Source: Corynebacterium frankenforstense DSM 45800
Lineage (GTDB): Bacteria > Actinomycetota > Actinomycetes > Mycobacteriales > Mycobacteriaceae
NCBI RefSeq assembly: GCF_001941485.1
Contig: NZ_CP009247.1
Location: forward strand, 1,488,001-1,552,000
Length of the DNA: 64,000 bases
Direction: 5' to 3'
Made by a program: the position numbers and the translations under genes. The notes under the pieces were generated by a model, which worked only from the letters and a program-made list of their open reading frames with translations, was not told the origin of the DNA and made no database searches. The stretch's first letter is position 1. Every line of letters begins with the position of its first letter. This document shows positions 1 through 9,581 of this stretch, in pieces.

Positions 1-465
1 GGTCAGGCCCTCGACGTCGGGGGCCTTGACGTCGCCGAAGGTCACGGCGATGCTCGCGCCCAGACGCTCGATCTCGTCGGCGACCTCGCCGGCCGTCTCG
101 GGGGTGACCTCGAGCAGCGGGGCGTGGGCGGCGACGGCGGCGGAGGCCGCGCGCAGCTGGTCGGCCACATCCGGGCCGGCGAGCACGACGGACTCGGAGG
201 AGTCGAAGAAGAGGGCGCTGGACTCCACGCCGGTGCCGGAGGCGTCGGCGAGGACCTGCGGGCGGTCGCCGAAGCGCTCGTCGACCTCGCGGTCGCGGTT
301 CTGCTCCGCGGCCTCCTCGACGGAGGCGGCGGAGGTCGCGGCGGCCGTGTCCGACCCGTCGCCCTCCCCACTGTCCGAGCAGGAGGTCAACACCGTCGCC
401 GCGATGGCGGCGGCGGCCGTGGCGGAGGTGGCGCGGAAGAGGAGGCGGCGCTTGTTCGTCGACAT
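1..465 (-). CDS. Lipoprotein, C-terminally cut by the window edge
   Basis: The protein begins MSTNKRRLLFRATSATAAAA and has a basic n-region, an Ala-rich hydrophobic segment and a lipobox LTSC at about residues 26-29, so it should be exported and lipidated at the Cys. An acidic Ser/Thr/Ala linker follows. Then comes a segment with alternating hydrophobic residues (VVLAGPDVADQL, APLLEV) that resembles, without clear proof, a cell-wall-binding repeat 2 unit. The reading frame is open to the left edge, so the 3' end is missing. The ATG is preceded by a TAGACT hexamer eight bases upstream and no ribosome binding site, suggesting leaderless expression. The function is unknown; only export and lipidation can be inferred with confidence. 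Confidence 0.75.
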   Translation of the reverse strand, partial: MSTNKRRLLFRATSATAAAAIAATVLTSCSDSGEGDGSDTAAATSAASVEEAAEQNRDREVDERFGDRPQVLADASGTGVESSALFFDSSESVVLAGPDVADQLRAASAAVAAHAPLLEVTPETAGEVADEIERLGASIAVTFGDVKAPDVEGLT

Positions 466-473
466 GTCTCGTG

Positions 474-479
474 AGTCTA
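474..479 (-). promoter_or_regulatory. -10 box of lipoprotein gene (leaderless type)
   Basis: TAGACT on the minus strand lies eight bases before the ATG at 465, with no Shine-Dalgarno between. The spacing predicts transcription starting at or next to the start codon. Confidence 0.5.
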
Positions 480-618
480 ACGGTAAGCGCCGCGCGCCCG
501 CCGTCCGCCCCGTGCGGCGCGTCATCCCCGCGCGGCGGCCCGGTACCCGGCCGGAACGCCCCGGTCCCCCGTGGCGCGCCGCCGCCCCGTGCGGCGCGCC
601 CGACCCCCGATCTCTCGG

Positions 619-2574
619 CTACTCCCCGGAGTCGCCGTTCTCGGCGGTCTCCGGCTCGACGCCCTCGGCCTCGTTATCGGCCTCGGCGACGTCAGCCTCG
701 GCCGCCTCGTCGAGGTCACCCTCGGCCTTGGCGTGGGCACCCCCGCGCCGGGCCGCGCCCTCGGCGGCGCCGGCGACGGTCGCGGCGTCGGAAATCTCGC
801 CCTCCTCGCCGTCGTCCTCGGCGGCGTGGCGGCCGAGCAGCTCGCCGTCGCGGATGATCTCCTTGCCCATGGCGTACTCGATCATGCCGATGATGCGCTC
901 GCGACGGTCCTCGAAGAAGGCGTCGAAGTCGCCGCGCAGCACGTAGATCGGGGTGATCTCGTGGGTGGCCAGCACCTCGTCGAACTCGTCGTCGTCCATC
1001 AGCGACTTCGACTGCACGCGCGGCAGGTACCGCGGCGGCGTCTGGTTCTCGATGACGACCTGGGTGCGCCGCGACATCGGGGTGCGGTTGACCACGCTCT
1101 CGCCGCGCAGCTCGTCGACACCCTCGCCCTCCGGGAAGATGCGGGTGAAGTGCGGGCGCATCTGGTCGTAGGACCAGCGGTCGAAGGTCGCGCCGGTGCG
1201 CCAGTCGCGGGCACCGCGGCCCATGAACAGCGCGTAGATGCCGTGGTGCAGCGGGCTGCCCGGCTGGGCCGAGAGCAGACGGTCCTCGTGGAAGGTCGCG
1301 TCACGCACGGTCTTCGGCTCCTCGTCGGTCTCGCCGGCGACCCAGGCGGTGACCTCGTTGACGTCGCGGGCCATGCGGTTGCGCACGGCGGCCGAGCCGT
1401 AGAGCTCGCCGAAGACGCCCGACCAGAACCAGCGGTTGATGCGGTCCCAGGCCTTGGTGTTGGACAGCGCGCCGTCGTCGCGGTCGGCCAGCAGCGCCAG
1501 GATGACGGCCAGCGGGATGATCTGCTCGGTGTAGGGCACCTGGGACAGCGAGAGGATGCAGCGCTGCAGCAGGAACTCGGCGGTCTCGCGCAGGGTCACG
1601 CGCACGACCTGGGCGGCCTCGCGGTACTCGGCCAGCGACATGGCCAGCACGTCCTCGCGGTGGCCGCCGGCGCGGCCCTTGCGGGCGCTGACCAGGAGCG
1701 CCACGGCGGTGAGGAACTCGTTGCGGCCGATGCCGTCGAGGGCCGGGTACTCGCGCAGGGTCTTCTCGGTGCGCGCCCAGTCCTCGGCGAAGGAGAAGTC
1801 CGGGTCCTCGGCGGAGAAGACGGCGGTCAGCAGCTCGAAGACGTCCATCTGCAGGCCGGCCGAGTTCGCCTGGGCGAAGATCGAGCCGATGCCGGTGCTC
1901 TCGGTGCCGCGCTCGAGGCGGATCATCGGGATGGAGTAGCGCGCCAGCGGGTAGACCACGGAGTTGAAGAACTCCTTGGCCGGGCCGCGGTTGTCGTCGC
2001 TGACCTGCGCGACCAGGTCGAACAGCAGGTTCATCGCGTCGTCGCCGAGCAGCGCGGAGACCGGGATGCAGCCCTCCTGCAGAGCGGTCTCCTGATCCGG
2101 CAGGCCGCCGGGGATCTCAGGGGCGAAGTGCGAGCGGATCTGGCCGTCCTCGCCGACGGCGAAGACCGCGGAGTCCGGCACCAGGTCCCCCTCGACGGCG
2201 CGGCGCACGTCGACGTAGAACTTGCGGCGCACCGGGCGGCCGCGGAAGTCGGTGGTGTCGACGAAGCCGTCGCCGCCGAGGCAGTGGTACAGGGTGGTCA
2301 GGCGCTGCTGGCCGTCGAGCAGCAGCATGCCGGGCGCGTTGCCGGTGTCCGGGGCGCCCTCGATGGGGCGCGGGCGGAAGCGCAGCGGCATGTTGCGCGT
2401 GTCGAGGGCCATGAAGCAGCCCACGGGGAATCCGCGCAGGACGGTGACCAGCAGCGAGCGGATCATGTCGACGTCCCAGGAGTAGTCACGCTGGAAGTCG
2501 GGCAGCTGGAGGTCGCCGCGGTCGATGCGGGCGAAGAGGTCGGAGAGTCCGTAGCTCGGGGTCGAAAATCCCAT
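619..2574 (-). CDS. DUF262 (GmrSD-like) protein with degenerate HNH region
   Basis: This 651-residue protein has the DUF262 hallmarks: DLQLPDFQRDYSWD (residues 21-34) and DGQQRLTTL (87-95), the ParB-like NTP-binding motif of GmrS/DndB-type proteins. The C-terminal half follows the DUF1524-associated layout (DWRTG at 457-461, NRTP at 496-499, then a conserved helix ending MGKEI). However, the usual HHIFP nuclease motif reads HFTRIFP (475-481), so the paired histidines are replaced. The last 60 residues are an acidic Glu/Asp/Ala tail. It stands alone, with no methylase or second subunit nearby. The family includes type IV restriction and phage-defence proteins. With the altered HNH motif, nuclease activity is doubtful. 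The ATG follows a TACGAT box by seven bases, implying a leaderless mRNA. Confidence 0.8.
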   Translation of the reverse strand: MGFSTPSYGLSDLFARIDRGDLQLPDFQRDYSWDVDMIRSLLVTVLRGFPVGCFMALDTRNMPLRFRPRPIEGAPDTGNAPGMLLLDGQQRLTTLYHCLGGDGFVDTTDFRGRPVRRKFYVDVRRAVEGDLVPDSAVFAVGEDGQIRSHFAPEIPGGLPDQETALQEGCIPVSALLGDDAMNLLFDLVAQVSDDNRGPAKEFFNSVVYPLARYSIPMIRLERGTESTGIGSIFAQANSAGLQMDVFELLTAVFSAEDPDFSFAEDWARTEKTLREYPALDGIGRNEFLTAVALLVSARKGRAGGHREDVLAMSLAEYREAAQVVRVTLRETAEFLLQRCILSLSQVPYTEQIIPLAVILALLADRDDGALSNTKAWDRINRWFWSGVFGELYGSAAVRNRMARDVNEVTAWVAGETDEEPKTVRDATFHEDRLLSAQPGSPLHHGIYALFMGRGARDWRTGATFDRWSYDQMRPHFTRIFPEGEGVDELRGESVVNRTPMSRRTQVVIENQTPPRYLPRVQSKSLMDDDEFDEVLATHEITPIYVLRGDFDAFFEDRRERIIGMIEYAMGKEIIRDGELLGRHAAEDDGEEGEISDAATVAGAAEGAARRGGAHAKAEGDLDEAAEADVAEADNEAEGVEPETAENGDSGE

Positions 2575-2581
2575 GGGACCA

Positions 2582-2587
2582 ATCGTA
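2582..2587 (-). promoter_or_regulatory. -10 box of DUF262 gene (leaderless type)
   Basis: TACGAT on the minus strand sits exactly seven bases before the ATG at 2574, with no ribosome binding site. Confidence 0.5.
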
Positions 2588-2605
2588 GCCGGGCCCGGAC
2601 GTCGG

Positions 2606-3547
2606 TCAACAGACGTGTTCGTGGCGCTCGTGGCCGGGCTGCTCCAGCTGGATCGTCGAGTGCGTGACCCCGAGCCCGGCGAGCATGTCCTGCGCGTCGT
2701 CGAGCACGCCGCAGCCGTACATGTCCTCCGCGTCGACGACGAGGTGGCAGGTCGCCAGCACGTCGGTGCCGTCGGTGGACCACAGGTGCAGGTCATGGAC
2801 GGCGACCACGCCATCGACGGCCTCCAGCGCGCCGGCGATCTCCTCGACGTCGACGTCGGCCGGGGCGCGCTCGAGCAGCACGTTGACGGAGGCGGCGAGG
2901 AGCCGCAGGGAGCGCGGCAGCACCAGCGCGGCGATGACGAACGAGGCGATGGTGTCGGCCGGGGTGAATCCGGTCACCCAGATGACCACGCCGGCGACGA
3001 TGACGGCCACCGAGCCCAGCAGGTCGGAGAGCACGTGCAGGTAGGCGCCGCGCATGTTGAGGCTGTCGTGCTGGCGGCGCACGAGGATCGTCGCGGAGAC
3101 GCCGTTGGCCACCAGGCCGATCGTGGCCACGGCCAGCATGACGGGCACGTCGATCTCTTCGGCCGAGCCCAGGCGGCGCACGGCCTCGTAGACGATGTAG
3201 ACGGAGATCGCGGAGACGGCCAGCGCGTTGACCAGCGCGGCGAGCACCTCCACGCGCCGGTGGCCGTAGGTGGCCCGCTTCGACGGCGCGCGCCGGCCGA
3301 TGAGCATCGCCACCAGCGCGAGGATCAGGCCCGTGGAGTCCGAGAGCATGTGCATCGCGTCGGAGAGCAGCGCGAGCGAGCCGGAGACGAAGCCGGCGGT
3401 GAGTTCCGCGAGGAAGATCACGGTGGTCAGGGTGATCACACCGAGCAGGGCGCGCAGCGACTTCGGGGCGTGCGAGTGGCCGTGGGGGTGGTCGTGCGTG
3501 TGCCCGTGGCGGTGGTCTGCGCCGTGGCCGTGTGCGGTGGCGTCCAT
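2606..3547 (-). CDS. Cation diffusion facilitator (CDF) metal/H+ antiporter
   Basis: This 313-residue membrane protein opens with a His-rich cytoplasmic tail (HGHGADHRHGHTHDHPHGHSH, residues 6-26), a likely metal-collecting segment. The CDF core follows, with about six transmembrane helices. Metal-site residues are seen in the second helix (LLSDAMHMLSDS) and the fifth (SDLLGSVAVIVAG), with HxxxD/DxxxD arrangements typical of the ZitB/CzcD subfamily. A C-terminal cytoplasmic dimerisation domain carries HDLHLWS. It probably exports Zn2+, possibly also Co2+ or Cd2+, from the cytoplasm. The chosen ATG follows a CAGGGG ribosome binding site. Substrate specificity cannot be fixed from sequence alone, and no metal regulator adjoins the gene. 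Confidence 0.88.
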   Translation of the reverse strand: MDATAHGHGADHRHGHTHDHPHGHSHAPKSLRALLGVITLTTVIFLAELTAGFVSGSLALLSDAMHMLSDSTGLILALVAMLIGRRAPSKRATYGHRRVEVLAALVNALAVSAISVYIVYEAVRRLGSAEEIDVPVMLAVATIGLVANGVSATILVRRQHDSLNMRGAYLHVLSDLLGSVAVIVAGVVIWVTGFTPADTIASFVIAALVLPRSLRLLAASVNVLLERAPADVDVEEIAGALEAVDGVVAVHDLHLWSTDGTDVLATCHLVVDAEDMYGCGVLDDAQDMLAGLGVTHSTIQLEQPGHERHEHVC

Positions 3548-3641
3548 GCCCCTGAGGATACCCTTTTTCCGCCTTATTGGGAATGTATTGAAAACGCGTG
3601 CCGCTCCCCCGCCGCCCCGGCACCGACCCCCGCACACACGA

Positions 3642-3677
3642 CGACGCCGCGGGGAGCGTGAACTCCCCGCGGCGTCG
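3642..3677 (-). terminator. Stem-loop terminator downstream of ilvC
   Basis: A perfect 15-bp inverted repeat (3642-3656 against 3663-3677) with a 6-base loop lies about 105 bases past the ilvC stop. The stem is very GC-rich and has no long U tract on either side. Confidence 0.65.
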
Positions 3678-3680
3678 GTG

Positions 3681-3696
3681 ATTGACGACGTCGCGC
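3681..3696 (-). repeat. Dispersed GCGCGACGTCGTCAAT motif, copy after ilvC
   Basis: This is one of the sixteen GRCGTCGKMAAK copies in the window, here on the minus strand just beside the ilvC terminator stem in non-coding DNA. Confidence 0.5.
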
Positions 3697-3782
3697 GTGC
3701 CGGCGGGTGCGGCACGTGCGCGCCGCCGGCGCCCGCGGCGCCGGCACGGCCGGCCCGGTGGGCCGGGCGGACCCGGTGGACC

Positions 3783-4805
<1,023 letters not shown>

Positions 4806-4858
4806 TCACCTTTCTGGTGACACATTGTCTGGCAGGGATCGTCTGCATTCAGCGCCGC

Positions 4859-4888
4859 CCGATCGGAAATTTTTAAGGTTCCGATCGG
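4859..4888 (-). promoter_or_regulatory. Inverted repeat in the ilvN-ilvC gap (possible operator or stem-loop)
   Basis: CCGATCGGAA (4859-4868) and TTCCGATCGG (4879-4888) form a perfect 10-bp inverted repeat around an AT-rich 10-base spacer, 63 bases before the ilvC ATG. Further upstream on the minus strand TATTGT (about 4899-4904) could be a -10 box. The element could be an operator for separate ilvC control or an RNA hairpin; no U tract follows it. Confidence 0.45.
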
Positions 4889-4979
4889 ACAACACGTGAA
4901 TTACAATACACCCTACCAGAGATTTCATTGGTTGGGATAATTCGGCAAAACGCCAGTACAGTCGTCTCGCCACGTGGGA

Positions 4980-5525
4980 TTACTTTTTGCCGCTTGATTC
5001 TGCCGGTGCCAGGACCTTGCGACCGCGGTTGAGCGCGATCTGCCCGGACTGGATCATCTCGCGGACCCCGAAGGGCTCGAGGACGTCCAGCAGCGCCCGC
5101 AGCTTGCCCGGTGTGCCGGTCGCCTCGATGACCACCGACTCCGGAGCCACGTCGACGACGCGGGCGCGGAAGATGTTCGCCGCGTCGACGACCTTGGGCC
5201 GGTTCTCGTTGTTGGCGTCGACCTTGACCATCAGGATCGCCCGGGCGATCGTCGACTCCTCCTCCAGGAGGCGGACCTTGAGCACCTGGATGATCTTGTT
5301 GAGCTGCTTGGTGATCTGCTCGATGCTCTTCTCGTCGGCGTCGACGACGATCGTCAGGCGGTTGATGCCCTCCGTCGCGGTCTTCGCCGAGACCAGCGAG
5401 ACCAGGTTGTAGGAGCGCCGGGTGAACATCGCCGAGACCCGGGTGATGATGCCGTCGACGTCCTGGACCAGGACGCTCAGGATGTTGCGCTTCTTCTGCG
5501 GCGCGACGTTGGCGGTGGGTGCCAC
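4980..5525 (-). CDS. ilvN: Acetolactate synthase small (regulatory) subunit
   Basis: This 181-residue subunit activates IlvB and confers feedback inhibition by branched-chain amino acids. An N-terminal ACT domain (NILSVLVQDVDGIITRVSAMF, about residues 14-34) is followed by the conserved C-terminal ALS small-subunit domain (AILMVKVDANNENRPKVVDA to GVREMIQSGQIAL). Translation starts at GTG, five bases after the ilvB stop, with GGAGG inside the ilvB 3' end as the ribosome binding site. It is the middle gene of ilvBNC and is co-transcribed behind the attenuator. The C-terminal SSGKK tail is unconserved. Confidence 0.96.
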   Translation of the reverse strand: MAPTANVAPQKKRNILSVLVQDVDGIITRVSAMFTRRSYNLVSLVSAKTATEGINRLTIVVDADEKSIEQITKQLNKIIQVLKVRLLEEESTIARAILMVKVDANNENRPKVVDAANIFRARVVDVAPESVVIEATGTPGKLRALLDVLEPFGVREMIQSGQIALNRGRKVLAPAESSGKK

Positions 5526-5530
5526 GGGGC

Positions 5531-7441
5531 TCAGTCCTCCTTCTTCTTGCCGGCCGCACCCGCCGCGCCGGAGGTCCCGGCCTGGGCCGACTCCTCCGCA
5601 CGCGTGTCGAGGTGCTCGCCGATGGTCTCGTCGATGGTCTCCGGGGCCTCCGCCGCCGAGTGCTCCTCGTCGAAGAGCGGGCGCAGGCCCTTGGCGTACT
5701 GGATCTCCGAGTTCGAGGCGCCCGCGGAGATCATCGGCCAGACCTGGGCGTCCTCGCCGACGATGAAGTCGATGACGACGGGGCGGTCGTTGATCCTCCG
5801 GGCCTCCTCGATGGCCGGGGCGACCTGGTCCCGGTCCGTGACCCGGATCGCGACGCAGCCGAGGGACTCGGCCAGGCCGACGAAGTCGGGCACGTACTCA
5901 CCGCGGTTGCGCAGGCGGGTGTTCGAGTAGCGGCCCTCGTAGAAGAGGGTCTGCCACTGGCGGACCATGCCCAGGTTGCCGTTGTTGATCAGGGCGACCT
6001 TGACGGGCATGCCCTCCACCGCGGCGGTGGTCAGCTCCTGGTTGGTCATCTGGAAGCAGCCGTCGCCGTCGATGGCCCAGACCTCGGCGTCGGGCCGGCC
6101 GGCCTTGGCACCCAGGGCCGCCGGCACGGCGTAGCCCATGGTGCCCAGGCCGCCGGAGTTCAGCCAGGTGCGCGGGTGGGCGAAGTCGAGGAACTGCGCC
6201 GCCCACATCTGGTGCTGGCCGACGCCGGAGACGTAGACGGCCTCCGGACCGACCGTCTTGGCCAGGGTCTCGATGACGTACTGCGGCGAGAGCGAGCCGT
6301 CGGCCGGCTCGTCGTAGCCGCGCGGGAAGCGCTCGCGCAGCCCGTCGAGGTAGTCGCGCCAGTCCTCGGTGTCCGTGGTCGCCTCGCGGTGGCGGAAGGT
6401 CTCGGCGAGCTTGACCAGGGTCTTGCGCGCGTCGCCGACGATCGGCACGTCGACGGCGCGGATCTTGCCGATCTCGGCCGGGTCGACGTCGGCGTGGATG
6501 ACCTTCGCCTCGGGCGCGAAGGTGTCCACGTCGCCGGTGACCCGGTCGTCGAAGCGGGCACCGATCGCGATCAGCAGGTCGGAGCGCTGCAGGGCCGCGA
6601 CCGCCGGCACCGAGCCGTGCATGCCGGGCATGCCCATGTAGAGCTCGTGGTCGGTGGGCATGGCCCCCAGCGCCATCAGGGTGGTCACCACGGGGATGTC
6701 GGTCAGCTCGGCGAAGGCGCGCAGCTCGGCCGCGGCGTCGGCCTTGATCACGCCGCCGCCGACGTAGAGCACGGGCTTCTTCGCCTGCTCGATCATCTCG
6801 ACGGCCTGGCGCACCTGCCGCGAGTGCGGGGAGGTGACCGGCTTGTAGCCGGGCAGGTCCAGCTCGGGCGGCCAGACGAACTCGGCCGTGGCGTTCTGGA
6901 CGTCCTTGGGCACGTCGACCAGGACGGGGCCCGGCCGGCCGGTGGCGGCGAGGTGGAAGGCCTCGGCCAGCGCCTGGGGGATGTCGTGGACGTCGGTGAC
7001 CATGAGGTTGTGCTTGGTCACGGGCATGGTCACGCCGCGGATGTCGGCCTCCTGAAAGGCGTCGGTGCCGAGCATGCCGCGGCCGACCTGGCCGGTGATC
7101 GCCACGATCGGCACCGAGTCGAGCATCGCGTCGGCCAGGGCGGTGACCAGGTTGGTCGCGCCCGGTCCGGAGGTCGCGATGCACACGCCGACCTTCCCGC
7201 TGGCCACCGCGTAACCCTCCGCCGCGTGCCCGGCCCCCTGCTCGTGGCGCACGAGCACGTGACGGACCTTCTCGGAGGAGTACAGGGGGTCGTAGAGCGG
7301 CAGCACGGCGCCGCCGGGAATGCCGAAGACGACGTCCACGCCGAGCTCCTCGAGGGAGCGCACGATCGCCTGGGCGCCCGTGATTGCCCCTCCCGCCCCG
7401 GGGGCGGGTGCCGTGGGCCTGGTGTCTGCTTCCACGTTCAC
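5531..7441 (-). CDS. ilvB: Acetolactate synthase large (catalytic) subunit
   Basis: This ThDP- and FAD-dependent enzyme condenses pyruvate with pyruvate or 2-ketobutyrate, the committing step of branched-chain amino acid synthesis. The catalytic Glu is in [13 protein letters not shown]. The FAD region follows, and the ThDP motif runs from GDGCFQM to INNGNLGM. Most of the chain closely resembles C. glutamicum IlvB as I recall it. I chose the GTG at 7441 (MNVEAD...) because AGGAG lies nine bases upstream and the protein then starts like its C. glutamicum homologue. A GTG at 7462 is also in frame but lacks a good ribosome binding site. Expression is controlled by the leader peptide and attenuator at 7508-7642. 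Confidence 0.96.
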   Translation of the reverse strand: MNVEADTRPTAPAPGAGGAITGAQAIVRSLEELGVDVVFGIPGGAVLPLYDPLYSSEKVRHVLVRHEQGAGHAAEGYAVASGKVGVCIATSGPGATNLVTALADAMLDSVPIVAITGQVGRGMLGTDAFQEADIRGVTMPVTKHNLMVTDVHDIPQALAEAFHLAATGRPGPVLVDVPKDVQNATAEFVWPPELDLPGYKPVTSPHSRQVRQAVEMIEQAKKPVLYVGGGVIKADAAAELRAFAELTDIPVVTTLMALGAMPTDHELYMGMPGMHGSVPAVAALQRSDLLIAIGARFDDRVTGDVDTFAPEAKVIHADVDPAEIGKIRAVDVPIVGDARKTLVKLAETFRHREATTDTEDWRDYLDGLRERFPRGYDEPADGSLSPQYVIETLAKTVGPEAVYVSGVGQHQMWAAQFLDFAHPRTWLNSGGLGTMGYAVPAALGAKAGRPDAEVWAIDGDGCFQMTNQELTTAAVEGMPVKVALINNGNLGMVRQWQTLFYEGRYSNTRLRNRGEYVPDFVGLAESLGCVAIRVTDRDQVAPAIEEARRINDRPVVIDFIVGEDAQVWPMISAGASNSEIQYAKGLRPLFDEEHSAAEAPETIDETIGEHLDTRAEESAQAGTSGAAGAAGKKKED

Positions 7442-7507
7442 GTCTTGTTGGCTCCTCACCACTTCACATCTCTTCTCCCCGCCCGCGGGCCGCGGGTGGG
7501 ACTGGAC

Positions 7508-7570
7508 AAAAAACGAAAAAGCGCCCGACCGGATCGTCTCCGCCGTGTGGCGGTGCGTTCCGGGGGCGCT
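7508..7570 (-). terminator. Transcription attenuator of ilvBNC
   Basis: On the minus strand AGCGCCC (7570-7564) pairs with GGGCGCT (7526-7520). The stem is extended by TCCGG/CCGGA and encloses a nested CCGCC/GGCGG hairpin. U-rich runs follow immediately (7519-7508). The element lies between the leader peptide stop and ilvB, so it fits a ribosome-stalling attenuator responding to charged Ile/Val/Leu tRNA. Confidence 0.8.
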
Positions 7571-7594
7571 AGCCGAGCTCGACTTGTACGTCCG

Positions 7595-7642
7595 TTACGG
7601 CACGCGCCGTGCGGTTCCGAGTACAAGCCAAATAATGTCCAT
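7595..7642 (-). CDS. ilvBNC leader peptide (15 residues)
   Basis: The short frame encodes MDIIWLVLGTARRVP. Six of the 15 residues are Ile, Val or Leu, most of them clustered near the start, as expected for a branched-chain attenuator peptide. It closely resembles the C. glutamicum ilvBNC leader as I recall it, ending in TARR-x-P. It ends 25 bases before the attenuator stem. The ATG lies seven bases after a TATGAT -10 box and has no ribosome binding site, so translation is probably leaderless. Ribosome stalling at the II or LVL codons would favour an alternative fold over the terminator. Confidence 0.85.
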   Translation of the reverse strand: MDIIWLVLGTARRVP

Positions 7643-7649
7643 GTGAGGC

Positions 7650-7677
7650 ATCATACACAGTGCGGTGAGTCGCCCAA
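7650..7677 (-). promoter_or_regulatory. ilvBNC promoter
   Basis: On the minus strand TTGGGC (7677-7672) and TATGAT (7655-7650) are separated by 16 bases. The predicted transcription start, seven bases after the -10 box, is the A of the leader-peptide ATG at 7642. Confidence 0.7.
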
Positions 7678-7869
7678 AATCAGCCAGGTCACCCACCCCC
7701 GGAAGACATGACATCAATCACTCCCGATGAATGGAACCGCAGGTCCACGGGGTGGGATACGCCGTTCGCCCCGCGGGAACGGGGGCACCCCCGTACCCCG
7801 CCCGCCGTCAGCCGCGTACCGGTTTCCCGGGAGTCGCCTGGACGGGGCCGTAGACCCGCGGACCGCGGC

Positions 7870-7875
7870 TAGGGT
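7870..7875 (+). promoter_or_regulatory. -10 box of mscCG (leaderless type)
   Basis: TAGGGT lies seven bases before the ATG at 7883. The 16 bases from the box to the ATG are identical to those before the exonuclease gene at 44849. Confidence 0.5.
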
Positions 7876-7882
7876 GGGCGGC

Positions 7883-9571
7883 ATGCCGATCGGATACATC
7901 CTGACGGTGATGTGGCAGTGGATCGCCGACAAGGGCATCACGCTCGCCCTGATCACCGTCGCCGCGCTGATGGTGCCGCGCCTCGGGCGCTTCCTCATCC
8001 GCGAGATCAACACGCGCATCGAGAACTCCCAGGAGCAGCAGGAGGGCAAGACCTCCCTGGCGCTGACCACCGCCGCGGTCTACATCGGCCAGCTGGTCGC
8101 CTACTTCCTGCTGATGGTCTTCTTCCTGAGCACGCTCGGCTTCTCGCTGGCCGGCGCGGCCATCCCCGCCACGGTCGTCTCCGCCGCCCTCGGCCTCGGC
8201 GCGCAGAGCATCATCGCCGACTTCCTCGCCGGGTTCTTCATCCTCACCGAGAAGCAGTACGGCATCAACGACTGGGTGCGCTTCGAGGGCTCCGGCGTGG
8301 AGGTCGAGGGCACGGTCATCTCCATCACCCTGCGCGCCACCCGGATCCGCACGCTGGCCCAGGAGACGATCACCATCCCGAACTCGACGCCGAAGGTCTG
8401 CGTGAACTCCTCGCAGTACTGGTCGCGCGCGGTGGTGACCATGCCGATCCCGCTGCGCAGCTCGCACTCGACCGAGGAGGCCATCGACCGGGCCGAGGAC
8501 GCCGCCGCCCGCGCGCTGCACCGCGAAGAGATCCGCGACGACGTCCTCGACGAGCTCGTCGTCCAGCCCGCCGTCGACGTCACCCCGCCGAGCACCGTGG
8601 GCACCCCCTGGACGATGTCGGTGCGCCTGATGGTCACCTCCTCGGCCGGCGCGCAGTGGGCCGTCGAGCGTGCGATGCGCACCGCCATCCTCGACGAGTT
8701 CTGGGACGAGTACGGCGCCGCGCCGAGCCTCACCGGCGCTCCGGTCGACCACGACCTGGCGCACAACCGCGACGTCGCTCCCCCGACCGCGCTGTTCACC
8801 GCCGCCGAGCGCCGCGACGCCGCCGGCGACGGGCACTCCCCCGCAATTGACGACGTCGCGCCCGGCACCGCGGGCGGGAACGGCACCGTCGCCGCCTCCG
8901 GCGGCGCGGCCGCGCACGCCGCAGCCCCGTCGCACGGCACCGGCGACGGGGAGGGCGCGACGTCGGAAATCGACGCGCAGACCCGCGCCATGCCCGCCCA
9001 CTCGGGCCCGGAGGCCCGGCCCGTCTCGCCGGTCTCCCCCGAGGACGACCCCGCGGCCCAGAAGCAGGCCGGCGAGGACGCCCTCGACGAGGACGCCGAG
9101 GCGGAACGCCACACCGGGCTGCTCAGCCTCGGCGGGCGGGTGCGCCCCTCGACCACGTTGCTCGGCGTGGCGATGGCCGTGCTGCTCTTCCTGTGGGCCT
9201 CGACGGTGCAGACCGGCGAGGGCTGGGAGGGATCCGACGGGTGGCTCGCCCCGCGCACCGACGACACGGTCAGCTCCACCCCGGAGACCACGCAGGAGCA
9301 GACCGTCGAGGAGTCCTACCCGGAGACCACGCAGCCGACCACCACCGCCGGCACGGCCGAGCAGACCCCCGAGGACCAGGCCACCGCGACCCCGGGCGAG
9401 GGCGCCGGGCAGACCGAGCCGCAGCGGCCCGACCAGCAGGACCGCTCGCCGAACCAGAACGGCCAGACCAGTGTCGCCCCGACCGAGCAGCCCGCCGAGC
9501 CGACCGGCGACCAGGCCGACCCCGACGCGCGGTCGGGGTCCGGAGTCGGGGGCGGCGCGACGGCTGACTAG
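7883..9571 (+). CDS. mscCG: MscCG-type mechanosensitive channel / glutamate exporter
   Basis: This 562-residue MscS-family protein has N-terminal membrane helices, the pore-lining AAIPATVVSAALGLGAQSIIADFLAGFFIL and the cytoplasmic beta domain (EGTVISITLRATRIRTLAQE, IPNS). After about residue 290 comes a long low-complexity linker, then a fourth transmembrane segment (TLLGVAMAVLLFLW) and an extracytoplasmic Thr/Pro/Glu-rich tail. That extra C-terminal helix is characteristic of corynebacterial MscCG (NCgl1221), which opens on membrane tension and exports glutamate. The position beside ilvB matches C. glutamicum as I recall it. Two copies of the dispersed GRCGTCGKMAAK motif lie in the unconserved linker. 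The start lacks a ribosome binding site. Confidence 0.92.
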   Translation: MPIGYILTVMWQWIADKGITLALITVAALMVPRLGRFLIREINTRIENSQEQQEGKTSLALTTAAVYIGQLVAYFLLMVFFLSTLGFSLAGAAIPATVVSAALGLGAQSIIADFLAGFFILTEKQYGINDWVRFEGSGVEVEGTVISITLRATRIRTLAQETITIPNSTPKVCVNSSQYWSRAVVTMPIPLRSSHSTEEAIDRAEDAAARALHREEIRDDVLDELVVQPAVDVTPPSTVGTPWTMSVRLMVTSSAGAQWAVERAMRTAILDEFWDEYGAAPSLTGAPVDHDLAHNRDVAPPTALFTAAERRDAAGDGHSPAIDDVAPGTAGGNGTVAASGGAAAHAAAPSHGTGDGEGATSEIDAQTRAMPAHSGPEARPVSPVSPEDDPAAQKQAGEDALDEDAEAERHTGLLSLGGRVRPSTTLLGVAMAVLLFLWASTVQTGEGWEGSDGWLAPRTDDTVSSTPETTQEQTVEESYPETTQPTTTAGTAEQTPEDQATATPGEGAGQTEPQRPDQQDRSPNQNGQTSVAPTEQPAEPTGDQADPDARSGSGVGGGATAD

Positions 9572-9574
9572 TAT
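9569..9574 (+). promoter_or_regulatory. -10 box of PH-like protein gene (leaderless type)
   Basis: TAGTAT lies seven bases before the ATG at 9582 and overlaps the mscCG stop codon. No ribosome binding site is present. Confidence 0.5.
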
Positions 9575-9581
9575 TGCCGTC

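Noticed and set aside
571..2667. Long plus-strand open frame opposite the DUF262 gene
   Set aside because: High GC leaves few stops. The translation is low-complexity Val/Gly/Asp/His with no family motif, while the minus strand has clear DUF262 motifs.
7442..7462. GTG at 7462 as the ilvB start
   Set aside because: No good ribosome binding site precedes it, whereas AGGAG is well placed for the GTG at 7441, which also matches the homologous N-terminus.
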